64,000 nt of DNA from Methanoculleus sediminis (GTDB lineage: Archaea; Halobacteriota; Methanomicrobia; Methanomicrobiales; Methanoculleaceae): assembly GCF_001017125.1 (NCBI RefSeq), contig NZ_JXOJ01000004.1, positions 1 through 64,000 of the forward strand, given 5' to 3'. The notes below the pieces were generated by a model. The model saw only the letters and a list, made by a program, of their open reading frames with translations. It was not told the origin of the DNA and searched no databases. The position numbers and the translations under genes are program-made. Numbering within the stretch: position 1 is the first letter of the stretch; every line of letters begins with the position of its first letter. Positions 1 to 8,554 of this stretch are shown here, one piece after another.

Positions 1-218
1 AGGAATTAGCAGATTTGAAGGGCAGGAACACGAGCACCGGAGAACGATGTTCCGGTAGGAACGACTGTCTGAAGCGCGATGGTTTGTAAGGACCGGAGCA
101 CGAGCACCGGAGATGCCAGGTGCCTGGTCCTGCGGTTCCTCGTCCGCCTACCTGAAACCCCTCACCCACCCCACCGCCGATCACTACCCATAAAACCCCT
201 CGCGGCAAACGCCTCTGG
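1..218. other. Intergenic leader with repeat fragments
   Basis: No gene is visible. The segment holds two copies of a short GAGCACCGGAG-type motif (near 34-44 and 103-113), related to the repeat family that forms an array at 15.9-16.2 kb. The stretch before the first gene contains CATAAAA near 189, a weak TATA candidate for coaD. Confidence 0.4.
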
Positions 219-677
219 ATGAAAGTGATGGTCGGGGGGACGTTCGATCCCCTGCATGCCGGGCACCGGAAACTCCTCGCCCGTTCCTTCGAACTTGCCG
301 GGCCCGATGGAGAGGTGACCATCGGGTTGACGACCGAGGAGTTTGCCGGTGCAAAGGTGCACCCCGTCCACTCCTACGAAAAACGGCTTGAAAACATCAC
401 GTTGTTTATCCGCGAACACGGCTACACCGCAACGTGGAAGGTCGAACCGCTCGCCGACCGCTACGGCAGCGCCCTCGATGCGGACTTCGATATTCTCGTC
501 GTCTCCGAGGAGACCTTCCCGGTCGCCGTGGAGATCAACGAACTCCGGCGCGAGCGTGGGAAGAGAAAAGTGGATCTTCACGAGATCTCGTGCGTCCTCG
601 CCGAGGACGGCCGGCGGATCTCGAGCACCCGGATCTGCCGGGGTGAGATCGACCGGCACGGACGTCTGATCAGATGA
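219..677 (+). CDS. coaD: Phosphopantetheine adenylyltransferase, archaeal type
   Basis: A 152-residue nucleotidyltransferase of the archaeal CoaD family. It should transfer AMP from ATP to 4'-phosphopantetheine, giving dephospho-CoA, the penultimate step of CoA synthesis in the cytoplasm. The sequence opens with the GGTFDPLHAGH nucleotide-binding motif (residues about 6-16) and carries the second signature ISSTRI near residue 133, both expected for this fold. Length fits the archaeal enzyme. It converges on pyrI and overlaps its 3' end by 8 bases. The ATG at 219 directly precedes the first beta strand, so no other start is likely. Confidence 0.9.
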   Translation: MKVMVGGTFDPLHAGHRKLLARSFELAGPDGEVTIGLTTEEFAGAKVHPVHSYEKRLENITLFIREHGYTATWKVEPLADRYGSALDADFDILVVSEETFPVAVEINELRRERGKRKVDLHEISCVLAEDGRRISSTRICRGEIDRHGRLIR

Positions 678-1137
678 TGTGGTTCGCGATATCGTCCTTG
701 ATCAGCCAGTCGCAGTAGAGGCAGTGCAGCCCCTTGTCGAGCACTTCGAACGTGCTCGCGACAGGCTCGTTCGTATTCGTGATGCAGCCGGGGTTCGGGC
801 ACCTGACCACGCCCCTGATGACCTCCGGGATCTCCACGCCCTTCTTCTCCACGACCTTGTAGTCGCGGATGATGTTGATCTTCGCCTGCGGCGCAAGCAG
901 GGCGATCCGGTCGACCTCCTCCGTGCGGAGCTCGCGATTCTCTATCTTGACGATATCCTTCTTCCCCATCCGCTTGCTCTCGACGTTCGTCGCGATGCTC
1001 AGACATTCCCGGGTCGACCCGGTGATGCCGAGGATCCGCAGGACGTTCAGCGCCTCGCCGGCTGTAATATGGTCGATGACGGTGCCGTTCTTGATGGGGC
1101 TGACGAGCAGCCCGCCCGACGGGTCTTTTCTGGTCAC
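670..1137 (-). CDS. pyrI: Aspartate carbamoyltransferase regulatory subunit
   Basis: A 155-residue PyrI. It binds nucleotide effectors and joins PyrB trimers into the aspartate transcarbamoylase holoenzyme of pyrimidine synthesis. The N-terminal allosteric domain contains the GTVIDHI segment; the C-terminal domain has four zinc ligands visible as CPNPGC (about residues 113-118) and CLYC (about 138-141). Translation appears to start at a GTG (1135-1137) that overlaps the TGA of pyrB in a GTGA junction, which indicates translational coupling. The full domain order is present and nothing is truncated. Confidence 0.93.
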   Translation of the reverse strand: MTRKDPSGGLLVSPIKNGTVIDHITAGEALNVLRILGITGSTRECLSIATNVESKRMGKKDIVKIENRELRTEEVDRIALLAPQAKINIIRDYKVVEKKGVEIPEVIRGVVRCPNPGCITNTNEPVASTFEVLDKGLHCLYCDWLIKDDIANHII

Positions 1138-2030
1138 TTCATCACCTCGTGAAGGAGCGCCATCCGGATAGGCACGCCGTTCCTCGCCTGCTCGAAGTAG
1201 CGCGCATACGGCGTGCGGTCCACCGCCGGGTCGATCTCACCCGCGCGCGGGAGGGGGTGGAGGATCATCAGCCGCTCTTTCACGCCGTCGAGAAGATCGG
1301 TCGTGATCCGGTAACTGGACGCGACGTTGTAGTAGGATGCCGAGTCCGGGAACCGTTCGCGCTGGATTCTCGTCACGTAGAGGACGTCGAGTTCCCGGAT
1401 CGCCTCCTCGACGTTCTCGTGCTCGACGACCTCCATGCCGCGCTCCCGAAGTTCGAGGGCTATGTTTGCCGGCATCTCGAGTCCTCCCGGTGCAATCGTG
1501 TGCAGCGTGACGCCGTAGAGGGAGAGGGCGAGCGCCAGCGAGTGCGCTGTCCTGCCGTAGCGGAGATCCCCGAGCAACCCGACGTCGATCCCGTCGACCG
1601 GCATCGACTGCCTGATGGTGTAGAGGTCGAGCAGCGTCTGGCTCGGGTGCTGCCCCGCGCCGTCGCCGGCGTTGATGACCGGCACCGTGGCGAACTCGCT
1701 TGCGAGCCTGGCCGCCCCCTCCTTCGGGTGGCGGAGCACGATGGCGTCCACGTAACTGCTTATCACCCGGATGGTATCTGCGAGCGTCTCTCCCTTGACG
1801 ATGGAACTCGCCTCCACGGAGTCGACGCTGATCGACTTCCCGCCGAGCCGGGCCATGGCCGTCGCAAACGACATCCTTGTTCTGGTGCTGGGCTCGAAGA
1901 AGAGAAGCGCCACGAGTTTGTCGTCAAGCATTCCGGGCCGGTACGTGCCGGTATCGAACTCCTGCGCCCGATCAAGCAGGTAATCGAGTTCGCTCCTTTC
2001 AAAATCGCGGATCGAGATAATGTGGTACAT
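1134..2030 (-). CDS. pyrB: Aspartate carbamoyltransferase catalytic subunit
   Basis: A 298-residue catalytic subunit that makes N-carbamoyl-L-aspartate from carbamoyl phosphate and aspartate. The carbamoyl-phosphate loop FEPSTRTR is near residue 45, and HPLPR near residue 260 supplies the aspartate-binding part. The reading frame is open upstream to 2120, but the ATG at 2028-2030 (MYHIISIRDF) matches the usual start of archaeal PyrB, and the upstream extension looks like untranslated leader. It is the first gene of a pyrBI operon. Confidence 0.93.
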   Translation of the reverse strand: MYHIISIRDFERSELDYLLDRAQEFDTGTYRPGMLDDKLVALLFFEPSTRTRMSFATAMARLGGKSISVDSVEASSIVKGETLADTIRVISSYVDAIVLRHPKEGAARLASEFATVPVINAGDGAGQHPSQTLLDLYTIRQSMPVDGIDVGLLGDLRYGRTAHSLALALSLYGVTLHTIAPGGLEMPANIALELRERGMEVVEHENVEEAIRELDVLYVTRIQRERFPDSASYYNVASSYRITTDLLDGVKERLMILHPLPRAGEIDPAVDRTPYARYFEQARNGVPIRMALLHEVMK

Positions 2031-2213
2031 CGTGCGGCTACCTTCCGGGGCTTTCAATCCGGCGCGGGCGCCCGGATTGTTTCGTCCCTCTTCTCTCCTG
2101 AATAGTGGTTCGCCGCGCACCCACTAAATACCTTTTTTTCGGGTGCGTGCCCTACCTCCATGACAACCTTTGTCACCTTCGCCCGCCTCATACTATTTCT
2201 GGAGAATAAGCGC

Positions 2214-2402
2214 ATGTCAGAAGAGAATGCAGAGTACGCACCCGAAGTCTGCTGCCACTGCGGGGGGATCGGGTGCATGTACTGCAACAAAAAAGGCACC
2301 GTGATGGTGCCGCAGCCTGCGCAGAAGTGCAGGCACTGCGACGGGGACTGCTGTATCTACTGCGGCTACACCGGGTGGGAACGGCCGCTGAAGGAATACT
2401 AA
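2214..2402 (+). CDS. Cys-rich zinc-knuckle mini-protein
   Basis: A 62-residue protein dominated by two Cys clusters, CCHCGGIGCMYC (about residues 13-24) and CRHCDGDCCIYC (about 41-52). They resemble DnaJ-type CxxCxGxG zinc knuckles and should form one or two zinc sites. The ATG at 2214 follows a GGAGA element, so it is preferred over the upstream in-frame ATG at 2160, which would add a hydrophobic, unrelated leader. It sits alone between divergent pyrB and convergent trmI. The function is not recognised; an RNA- or protein-binding role would be a guess. Confidence 0.7.
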   Translation: MSEENAEYAPEVCCHCGGIGCMYCNKKGTVMVPQPAQKCRHCDGDCCIYCGYTGWERPLKEY

Positions 2403-2404
2403 CT

Positions 2405-3130
2405 CTATTTTCGCGCGACCGTAATGTAGCCGCTGTGGCCGACCCTGGTTGACGGGCGGGTTCCCCGGGCGGAGCGCGTCAGTTCCCGTTCCATGCACTC
2501 GTAGCAGTGGACGTCCCGAAAGAGCGGCGTTGCGGCATCGAGCGCGACGAAGGTGTGCTCGAGGAACGGCGTGTAGCAGGAGAGATAGCCGCCGGGGGTA
2601 AGGAGCGAGAAGGCGTGCTCCACGTGCGCCGGCGTTATCGTGAGATCGAGGTGCACGACGTCGAACTCGCCGGCCGCTTCGAGCATATCGGCAGCGACCA
2701 CCTCGACGTTCTCGAGGCGGGCGTTTCTGATGTTCTTCTCCGCGAGTCTCGCGAACTCCGGGCGCACCTCGTAGGTCTTCACGCTGCGGGCGATGCTCCC
2801 GAAGTAGATTGCGGCGACCCCGCTCCCGGTTCCGGCGTCGAGGACACGGTCGTCGCGGTTCATCCCCGTGTAGGCGATCACCATGCCGATGTCCTTGGGG
2901 AGCATGGGCGCCCCGCTCCGTTTTGCATGGACGAAGAAATCGGTCGGCCGGGGGCGGAGCACGGTGAACGGGATATCGAGGTGGGTCCGGACCTCGTCCC
3001 CGGAGTTCATGCCTGCGAGGGCCCCGAGATCGATCATCCCCCGGTCGGTGGAGAACTTTCCTTCGCCCGCCGTCACGAAGTACTCGCGGTCTTCACCGAC
3101 AAGCAGAAGACGTTCGCCTGTCCCGATCAT
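2405..3130 (-). CDS. trmI: tRNA (adenine-N1)-methyltransferase TrmI
   Basis: A 241-residue SAM-dependent methyltransferase of the archaeal TrmI family, which makes m1A at positions 57/58 of the tRNA T-loop. The N-terminal beta domain is followed by a Rossmann methyltransferase domain with the SAM motif DAGTGSGVAA near residue 99 and the acidic HLDLTI segment near 159. It overlaps the 3' end of the NAC gene by 4 bases and closes a minus-strand run of DHH nuclease, PUA protein, NAC and TrmI, all tied to RNA or translation. The family assignment is firm; the exact target position is taken from family knowledge. Confidence 0.85.
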   Translation of the reverse strand: MIGTGERLLLVGEDREYFVTAGEGKFSTDRGMIDLGALAGMNSGDEVRTHLDIPFTVLRPRPTDFFVHAKRSGAPMLPKDIGMVIAYTGMNRDDRVLDAGTGSGVAAIYFGSIARSVKTYEVRPEFARLAEKNIRNARLENVEVVAADMLEAAGEFDVVHLDLTITPAHVEHAFSLLTPGGYLSCYTPFLEHTFVALDAATPLFRDVHCYECMERELTRSARGTRPSTRVGHSGYITVARK

Positions 3131-3468
3131 TGCTGCGCAAGTTTCAGGATCGCTTCGGCGATATCGCCGCGGGTCTCGACGAGCGCCGCCCGTGCGGCCT
3201 CCTCGGTTGCCCCGGCCTGCGATGCGACGAGGGCGACGTCGTCGTCGGGGATCTCCGGGACGGCCTCCTCGAACCGGGCCTCCCCCGTGATCTGGTAGGA
3301 GGTGACCCCCTGCATGGTGGTCGCGACGACCTGGGCATCGTCAAAGACGTAGTTTCCCGCGGGCGTGTAGATGACGATCTTCTCTACGCCCTCGAGCTCT
3401 TCCATCTCCATGCCCATCTGCTTCATCATCTGCTTCATCTTTTTCGGGTTTATCTTTCCTGGAAACAT
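3127..3468 (-). CDS. nac: Nascent polypeptide-associated complex protein (aNAC)
   Basis: A 113-residue archaeal NAC, which forms a homodimer at the ribosome exit tunnel and shields nascent chains. The N-terminal stretch MFPGKINPKKMKQMMKQMG is typical, followed by the NAC beta-barrel (about residues 30-70) and a C-terminal UBA domain (about 75-113). It overlaps the PUA gene upstream by 19 bases and TrmI downstream by 4 bases, so it is probably co-transcribed and translationally coupled. It is full length. Confidence 0.92.
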   Translation of the reverse strand: MFPGKINPKKMKQMMKQMGMEMEELEGVEKIVIYTPAGNYVFDDAQVVATTMQGVTSYQITGEARFEEAVPEIPDDDVALVASQAGATEEAARAALVETRGDIAEAILKLAQQ

Positions 3469-3956
3469 TCGGATCCTCTCCCCTGCCGTACTTTTACCGC
3501 TACACCGTAATTAAATGCCAGCATCTCCCGCCCGGAGAGCAAAGCCGCCCCGGTGGCGAGGAGCACGTCGTCGCCGGTCACCACCAGCACCTCGTCGCCG
3601 GCGCGGATGCCCTCGTCGGCAACGACGACGTGCTTCGCCATCGCGTTCTTCCCGTCCGCGACGAACGGCGCCACGTCCTCCTGCACCGCCACCCGGTAGG
3701 CCGGGGGGGCGAGATGGGCGGCGAGCCGCGCCGCTGCGGCTATTCCGAGGGTCAGGCGGCCGTCCTGCGCGCGAACGGTCGCAAGCCTCGCCTTCCCGAG
3801 CCGGACCTGGCGGATGCGCCCGGTCGTGGAGAACTGGAAGGTGCACTCGTCGGGGAAGATCGCGGTTCCGGCCCCGGCGCCGAACTGGAAGTCAGCTATC
3901 GTCCGGATCCGCCGGAGCGAACTGTCGTTTGAGTATTCGGTTGACACTATCAACAA
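3450..3956 (-). CDS. PUA-domain RNA-binding protein
   Basis: A protein of up to 168 residues with a C-terminal PUA domain (about residues 85-160). The segment VADGKNAMAKHVV followed by AGDEVLVV is characteristic of PUA modules in tRNA-modifying enzymes. The N-terminal half contains IADFQFGAGAG, a motif shared with archaeal stand-alone PUA proteins related to TGT. The first possible start is a TTG at 3954-3956, with a GTG at 3945-3947 as an alternative. Either overlaps the end of the DHH nuclease gene by more than 50 bases, so the true start is uncertain. It probably binds tRNA or rRNA; the precise substrate is unknown. Confidence 0.75.
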   Translation of the reverse strand: MLIVSTEYSNDSSLRRIRTIADFQFGAGAGTAIFPDECTFQFSTTGRIRQVRLGKARLATVRAQDGRLTLGIAAAARLAAHLAPPAYRVAVQEDVAPFVADGKNAMAKHVVVADEGIRAGDEVLVVTGDDVLLATGAALLSGREMLAFNYGVAVKVRQGRGSECFQER

Positions 3957-5295
3957 ACTCCTCTTCTGTGTCGTGGGGGATGAATGCCCCGGCGGCGATC
4001 CGGTGCCCGCCGCCTGCGCCGCCCACTCCGGCGGCCGCCTCGATGAGCGCCTCGCAGAGATCGGCCCCGCGGCCGAGCGCCCACTCGTTCGTTCGCATCG
4101 AGACCTTCGTCACCTCCGGCTCGTCCACCATCGCGGCGAGCACCATCATGGGCTTCTTCCAGTTCAGCTTGGAGAGCGCCATCCCCGCCCCGATCCCGAC
4201 GATGGTGTCGGGGAACCGGTCGCCGGTGTGGACATACTGGAGGTGCGAGAGTTCGGTCACCCCGGCATCGAGGATGTACTGGAGCAGGTCGCGGATGACC
4301 GACCGGTGGTGGGCGAGCATGTGCTCCGCGTCGCGGTAGGCCTCCCCGCGCTCCCCGCGGCAGATGCTGCTTCCTATCCGGGGTTTCGCCCACCGGCCGC
4401 AGGCGTTCAGGAGGGTGGCGTACTCGGAGGCGTTCCGGAGCGGCGTCCGCTCCGGCTCGTCGGGGAAGATGTAGGTCTCGGCGAGCAGGCGGTCGGTCTC
4501 CCTCCCGTGGGCGATGAGCTGCTGGGCGAGGGCGCTGATGATCGTGCGCCGGTCCTCGAACGGGAGTTCTTCCCAGACGAGCCACCCGCCCCGCGGGTTC
4601 TTCAGTTCGACGCCGAGCCGCTCGAGGAACCGGAGCGCTGCGTTCGTGTTGTTCGAGATCCCGTCGATGTAGGGGTCGTCGCAGTAGCCGAGGCAGACGT
4701 GGACCGGGCGGGTGGAGGTCCCGTAACAGTTCAGGTCATGGTCCTGCACGACGATGTTGCCGTACTCCACGCCGTCCCGGACGATCTCGCGTGCCGGGCC
4801 GACCAGCCCGCAGTTCTCCCGGGCCATCATGTCCCCGACGTTCCCGACGACGGCGAGTTTCGCGAGGTCGATGCCTGTCTGGTCGATCGCCTTCGCGACC
4901 AGGTACGCGATCCCGGCGGCGCTCATCCGGCTGATACCGTGATCGAGGCAGTTCACCTGGGGGTAGGCCGTGCCGCAGGGCTGGCCGACGTGGTGATCCA
5001 GGATCAGGACTTCGTCGGCAGAAAGGCCGTGCTCCTCGAGGAGGTTCTGCTGCCCGGCCCCGAGGTCGGCGAAGAGTTTCAGGGAGCCGTCCTTTGGGAC
5101 GTGGCGCATCGCCATCGGCTCGAGCTGGCGGACGAAGACGGATTCGACCGGCATGCCCTCGCGGGTGAGCGCCTGCGCGAGGATCGCCTCCGTGCTGATG
5201 CCGTCGGCGTCGATGTGGGAGACGATCGTCACCGACTCCGCATCGCAGATCAGATCCGCCGCTCTCCGCACATCGTTCTCGAGGCTCATCTCCAT
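3892..5295 (-). CDS. DHH-family RecJ-like exonuclease (GAN-like)
   Basis: A 467-residue DHH/DHHA1 phosphoesterase of the archaeal RecJ-like group, whose members include the GINS-associated nuclease. The metal-binding motifs are present: SHIDADG (about residue 27) and the signature LDHHVGQP (about 102). The C-terminal DHHA1 domain ends in a glycine-rich GGAGGGHRIAAGAF segment. The start at 5293-5295 (MEMSLEND) is chosen because the 30-residue upstream extension is Cys/Pro-rich and not family-like. Expected activity is single-strand DNA or RNA exonuclease in replication or repair; the substrate cannot be told from sequence. Confidence 0.82.
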   Translation of the reverse strand: MEMSLENDVRRAADLICDAESVTIVSHIDADGISTEAILAQALTREGMPVESVFVRQLEPMAMRHVPKDGSLKLFADLGAGQQNLLEEHGLSADEVLILDHHVGQPCGTAYPQVNCLDHGISRMSAAGIAYLVAKAIDQTGIDLAKLAVVGNVGDMMARENCGLVGPAREIVRDGVEYGNIVVQDHDLNCYGTSTRPVHVCLGYCDDPYIDGISNNTNAALRFLERLGVELKNPRGGWLVWEELPFEDRRTIISALAQQLIAHGRETDRLLAETYIFPDEPERTPLRNASEYATLLNACGRWAKPRIGSSICRGERGEAYRDAEHMLAHHRSVIRDLLQYILDAGVTELSHLQYVHTGDRFPDTIVGIGAGMALSKLNWKKPMMVLAAMVDEPEVTKVSMRTNEWALGRGADLCEALIEAAAGVGGAGGGHRIAAGAFIPHDTEEEFVDSVNRILKRQFAPADPDDS

Positions 5296-5586
5296 AGTAG
5301 TGGGTGGTGAAAGGTCAATAATGCATGGGGGCCAGGCCATCTTTTTGCACATACCACATCGTCTCACGCCTTTGAAATGCCGCATTACCTCACGCGAAGC
5401 CGCGAAGTGAGTGCTTGTGTTGGCGGTCGCCTTCGCGTTCTTCGCGTCTTCGCGTGAGACTTCATTGCTGCCCCCGCACTATCTTCGCAACCTTTCGGTG
5501 CTCAAGCTCCGTTCCTGCAACTCAAAAACTATCTATGAAAGAAACGCCATAGCACCATTCAGGCAACACTCCTGGAGGGGCGGTAC
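5296..5586. other. Intergenic region with palindromic repeat
   Basis: No gene is visible in these 291 bases. The centre (5389-5458) is the first copy of the CGCGAAG/CTTCGCG palindromic repeat, annotated separately. The right end carries GGAGGGG at 5574-5580, the ribosome binding site of the next gene. Confidence 0.5.
5389..5458. repeat. Palindromic intergenic repeat, copy A
   Basis: Left arm CTCACGCGAAGCCGCGAAG (5389-5407) and right arm (5431-5458), ending CTTCGCGTGAG, are mostly complementary, so a transcript would fold into a long GC-rich hairpin. The same arms recur near 7596-7772 and 12807-12929, always between genes. Confidence 0.75.
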
Positions 5587-6990
5587 GTGACGTCAAACAA
5601 TATGCGGGAGTTTCTGGAGACCGGTGTGATCGACGCCGCCCGGATGCGGGCGGTCGAGGGAAACGCCGTCGCGCTCGGCCAGCCGTCGCTTTTGATGATG
5701 GAGTGCGCCGGCCGGGCGGTCGCGGATGCCGTCCTCGCCCGCGGTCCCTCCCGCGTCCTCGTTCTCTGCGGGAGGGGGAACAACGGCGGCGACGGGATGG
5801 TGGCGGCCCGTTACCTCCAGCACCTTGATTCGGTCGACGTCGTCTACCCCGACTGCGGTTCGACGACTGCCTCCGCCGCCGCAGAGCTCGCTCTCCTCCG
5901 GCACTGCTCCGTCGCCCTTCACCCCGTCCGGTGCGCCGCGGACGTCGAGGCGGTCTCCCGCCTGTTTGACGAAACAGACATCATCGTCGACGCCATGCTC
6001 GGCACCGGAGCGTCGGGCGCGGTTCGGGAGCCGCTCGCGTCCCTCGCTGCCCGGGCGAACGCGAGCGGCGTCCCGGTCGTCGCCGTCGACATCCCCACCC
6101 CCGGCATCCGTGCGAGCCGGATCCTCTCGTTCCATCGGCCGAAGGTGGAGGGCGCGGACGTCGCGGATATCGGCATCCCGCTCGAGGCGGAGATATTCAC
6201 CGGCCCCGGAGACCTCACGCTCGTCCCGGCCCGGGCATCCGGCGCCCACAAAGGCGCCGGCGGCGAGGTGCTCGTCGTCGGGGGCGGACCCTACCAGGGG
6301 GCGCCCTACATCGCGGCGATAGGGGCGCTCCGCGCCGGGGCCGATATCGTGCGGGTCGCCTCCCCCGCGTACGTCCCCATGCCCGACCTGATCTACGAGC
6401 GGCTGGAGGGGAAGGCGATCACCGCCGACCACCTGGAGACGATCCTCTCCCTCGTCGACCGGGCGGACGTCGTCGTCTGCGGCATGGGCCTCGGGAAGGA
6501 GAGCCACGACGTCGTGCTCGCCGTCGCGGAGGCGGCGGAGAAGGCGGTCTTCGATGCCGACGCGCTCGCCCTGCCCCTCCCGGCGGCGAGGAAGACGATC
6601 TACACCCCGCACGCGGGCGAATTCGCCCGGATGACCGGCGCGGAGCCCCCGGCGGACCTTGCGGCGCGCGGCCGGTGCGTGAAGGCCGCCGCGACGGCGG
6701 GGACCATCCTGCTCAAAGGCCCGGTCGACGTCGTATCCGACGGGTCGCGGGTCCGGTTCAACCGGACCGGAACTCCCGCCATGACCACCGGGGGGACGGG
6801 CGACCTCTTAGCCGGCATCGCGGGCGCGCTCTTCTGCCACCTCCCTGCGTTCGAGGCCGCCTGCCTCGCCGCGTACGTAAACGGCAGGGCCGGCATGCTC
6901 GCCGCGGAGGAGCGGGGGGAGGGCATGCTCGCGACCGATATGCCCGACCACATCCCGGAAATCCTCTTCCGGCGCTCCGCATCCGAATGA
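5587..6990 (+). CDS. nnr: Bifunctional NAD(P)HX epimerase/dehydratase
   Basis: A 467-residue fusion that repairs hydrated NAD(P)H. The N-terminal YjeF_N domain (about 1-210) is the NAD(P)HX epimerase, with the conserved CGRGNNGGDGMVAARYL loop near residue 60. The C-terminal YjeF_C domain (about 220-460) is the ADP/ATP-dependent dehydratase, with the ribokinase-like TGGTGDLLAGI motif near residue 400. The GTG start at 5587 is supported by GGAGGGG about 8 bases upstream; an ATG at 5602 is the alternative. It is followed by moaC with a short gap. Both domains appear intact. Confidence 0.92.
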   Translation: MTSNNMREFLETGVIDAARMRAVEGNAVALGQPSLLMMECAGRAVADAVLARGPSRVLVLCGRGNNGGDGMVAARYLQHLDSVDVVYPDCGSTTASAAAELALLRHCSVALHPVRCAADVEAVSRLFDETDIIVDAMLGTGASGAVREPLASLAARANASGVPVVAVDIPTPGIRASRILSFHRPKVEGADVADIGIPLEAEIFTGPGDLTLVPARASGAHKGAGGEVLVVGGGPYQGAPYIAAIGALRAGADIVRVASPAYVPMPDLIYERLEGKAITADHLETILSLVDRADVVVCGMGLGKESHDVVLAVAEAAEKAVFDADALALPLPAARKTIYTPHAGEFARMTGAEPPADLAARGRCVKAAATAGTILLKGPVDVVSDGSRVRFNRTGTPAMTTGGTGDLLAGIAGALFCHLPAFEAACLAAYVNGRAGMLAAEERGEGMLATDMPDHIPEILFRRSASE

Positions 6991-7048
6991 ACTGCCTTAA
7001 GCCGCCTTCTTTTATCCCTTAACAGAGAGAAGATCTCCTGCGATACAC

Positions 7049-7543
7049 ATGAGCGAGTCCGGCGAACACGGCAAGACCCCGGTCTTCACCCACATCGAGA
7101 ACGACCGCGCACAGATGGTGGACATCTCGGCAAAATCCGAGGTTGTCCGGGAAGCGGTTGCGAGCGGCAGGATCTACCTCCGGGACGAGACGCTCCGCGC
7201 CATCCGGGAAGGAACCGCGGTCAAGGGCAACGTTTTAGCGACCGCACGGGTGGCGGCAACCCTTGCGGTGAAAGATACGCCGCGCCTCATCCCCATGTGC
7301 CACCCCATACCGCTCGGGGGCATCACCGTCGACTTCGAGGAGGGCGACGGCTACATCGAGGCGACCGCCCGCGTCAGGTCCTACGGGAGGACGGGCGTCG
7401 AGATGGAAGCGCTCACCGGCGTCTCCGTCGCCCTTCTCACCGTCTGGGACATGGTCAAGTCGGCGGAGAAAGACGAGAACGGGCAGTACCCGGTCACCCG
7501 GATGGATGCCATCCGCGTCGTGGAGAAACGCAAGGGCGTGTAG
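7049..7543 (+). CDS. moaC: Cyclic pyranopterin monophosphate synthase
   Basis: A 164-residue MoaC, which converts 3',8-cyclo-7,8-dihydro-GTP to cyclic pyranopterin monophosphate in molybdopterin synthesis. Visible motifs are LIPMCHPIPL (about residue 85) and MEALTGVSVALLTVWDM (about 120), followed by the catalytic lysine segment KSAEKDENG. The organism needs pterin cofactor for the formate dehydrogenase encoded at 55 kb and for formylmethanofuran dehydrogenase. It is a single gene after nnr, followed by a 390-base repeat-bearing gap. Confidence 0.94.
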   Translation: MSESGEHGKTPVFTHIENDRAQMVDISAKSEVVREAVASGRIYLRDETLRAIREGTAVKGNVLATARVAATLAVKDTPRLIPMCHPIPLGGITVDFEEGDGYIEATARVRSYGRTGVEMEALTGVSVALLTVWDMVKSAEKDENGQYPVTRMDAIRVVEKRKGV

Positions 7544-7933
7544 GGCACTGCGGGATCGATCTTCCCACATGCCCCTTCGTGTGAAGGATCCGGCATCGCG
7601 CGAAGCCGCGAAGAACGCGAAGATCGGTTGGCTGTTGGCGGATTCCCTGAGAAGTCTGATGCTTCTCACCCTCCCTCCCCTACAGGGAGATCGCACTTCG
7701 AAACCCTTTGGGTTTCTCATGCCCCTGCCCTTCGGCCAGTCGCGCTTCGCGGCTTCGCGCTCTTCGCGTGAGGTGAAATACCAGAACAAGGAGGGTCAAT
7801 ATACCGGAGCCCCCGGTGGGCGCGGGACCCTGGGGGAATCCTTTATTTGTGCTCCCGTCAACCTGTTAGGAACCACGGGATACGTCCCGAAAAGGAATGT
7901 GGCGGAAACGCTGAACCTGAGGTGATTCTAAAC
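7544..7933. other. Intergenic region upstream of rpl15e
   Basis: No gene is visible in these 390 bases. The first part holds the second palindromic repeat copy. The last 90 bases form the leader of the ribosomal/proteasome superoperon: an AT-rich CCTTTATTTG element near 7841-7850 is a plausible promoter, and GAGGTGAT at 7919-7926 is the ribosome binding site for rpl15e. Confidence 0.45.
7596..7772. repeat. Palindromic intergenic repeat, copy B
   Basis: Left arm CGCGCGAAGCCGCGAAG with a further AACGCGAAG (7596-7622) and right arm (7743-7772), which contains CTTCGCGGCTTCGCG and ends TCTTCGCGTGAG, are complementary. The loop is about 120 bases, larger than in copy A. Sequence and intergenic placement match copies A and C. 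Confidence 0.7.
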
Positions 7934-8524
7934 ATGGCAAAATCGATGTATGCCTACGTACGCGAGGCATGGAAGCGGCCCGACCGGTCGGAAGTGAAAG
8001 CCCTCCTCTGGGAGCGGCTCCAGACCTGGCGGCGCGAGGGAAGTATCGTGCGCGTGGAGCACCCGACCCGGATCGACCGGGCCCGGTCGCTCGGCTACAA
8101 GGCCAAGCAGGGAATCGTCGTCGTGCGGGTCAAGATTCGCCGCGGCGGCCGGAGGAAGCCCCGGTACACCCGCGGGCGCAGATCCGCACGCATGGGCATG
8201 CGCCGGCTGACTCCCGCAAAGAGCCTGCAGCGCATGGCCGAGGAGCGCGCATCCCGCAAGTTCCCGAACATGGAAGCCCTGAACTCCTACTGGGTCGGTG
8301 AGGACGGCCGCTCCAAGTGGTTCGAGGTCATCATGGTCGACGGGCACCACCCGTCGATCAAGAGCGACCGCAACCTCGCGTGGCTGGCGAACCCGGTTCA
8401 CCGGGGCCGGGCGGAGCGCGGCAAGACTTCCGCCGGCATAAAGGGGCGCGGGATGCGGACGCGCGGGCGTGGAACCGAGAAGACCCGCCCGAGCATCCGT
8501 TCTCACGCGAACCGCGGCAAATAA
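7934..8524 (+). CDS. rpl15e: 50S ribosomal protein L15e
   Basis: A 196-residue, strongly basic archaeal/eukaryotic L15e of the large ribosomal subunit. Start [13 protein letters not shown] is typical of the family, and the body carries the Arg/Gly-rich [18 protein letters not shown] segment (about 74-91). The ATG at 7934 has GAGGTGAT at ideal spacing, so the longer open frame from 7847 is rejected. First gene of the superoperon that continues through RNase P subunits, proteasome alpha and SBDS. Confidence 0.96.
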   Translation: MAKSMYAYVREAWKRPDRSEVKALLWERLQTWRREGSIVRVEHPTRIDRARSLGYKAKQGIVVVRVKIRRGGRRKPRYTRGRRSARMGMRRLTPAKSLQRMAEERASRKFPNMEALNSYWVGEDGRSKWFEVIMVDGHHPSIKSDRNLAWLANPVHRGRAERGKTSAGIKGRGMRTRGRGTEKTRPSIRSHANRGK

Positions 8525-8531
8525 ATACTCC

Positions 8532-8537
8532 TTTTTT
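8532..8537 (+). terminator. Oligo-T tract after rpl15e
   Basis: Six consecutive T on the coding strand, 7 bases after the rpl15e stop. Archaeal RNA polymerase can terminate at such tracts, so some transcripts may end here before rnp3, giving extra L15e relative to the downstream genes. Readthrough remains likely because the next gene starts at 8555. Confidence 0.4.
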
Positions 8538-8554
8538 CATACGGCCTACCCACG

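Noticed and set aside
3814-5310. Plus-strand open frame of 498 codons
   Set aside because: Antisense to the DHH nuclease, which has clear catalytic motifs; the frame is open only because of high GC at third positions.
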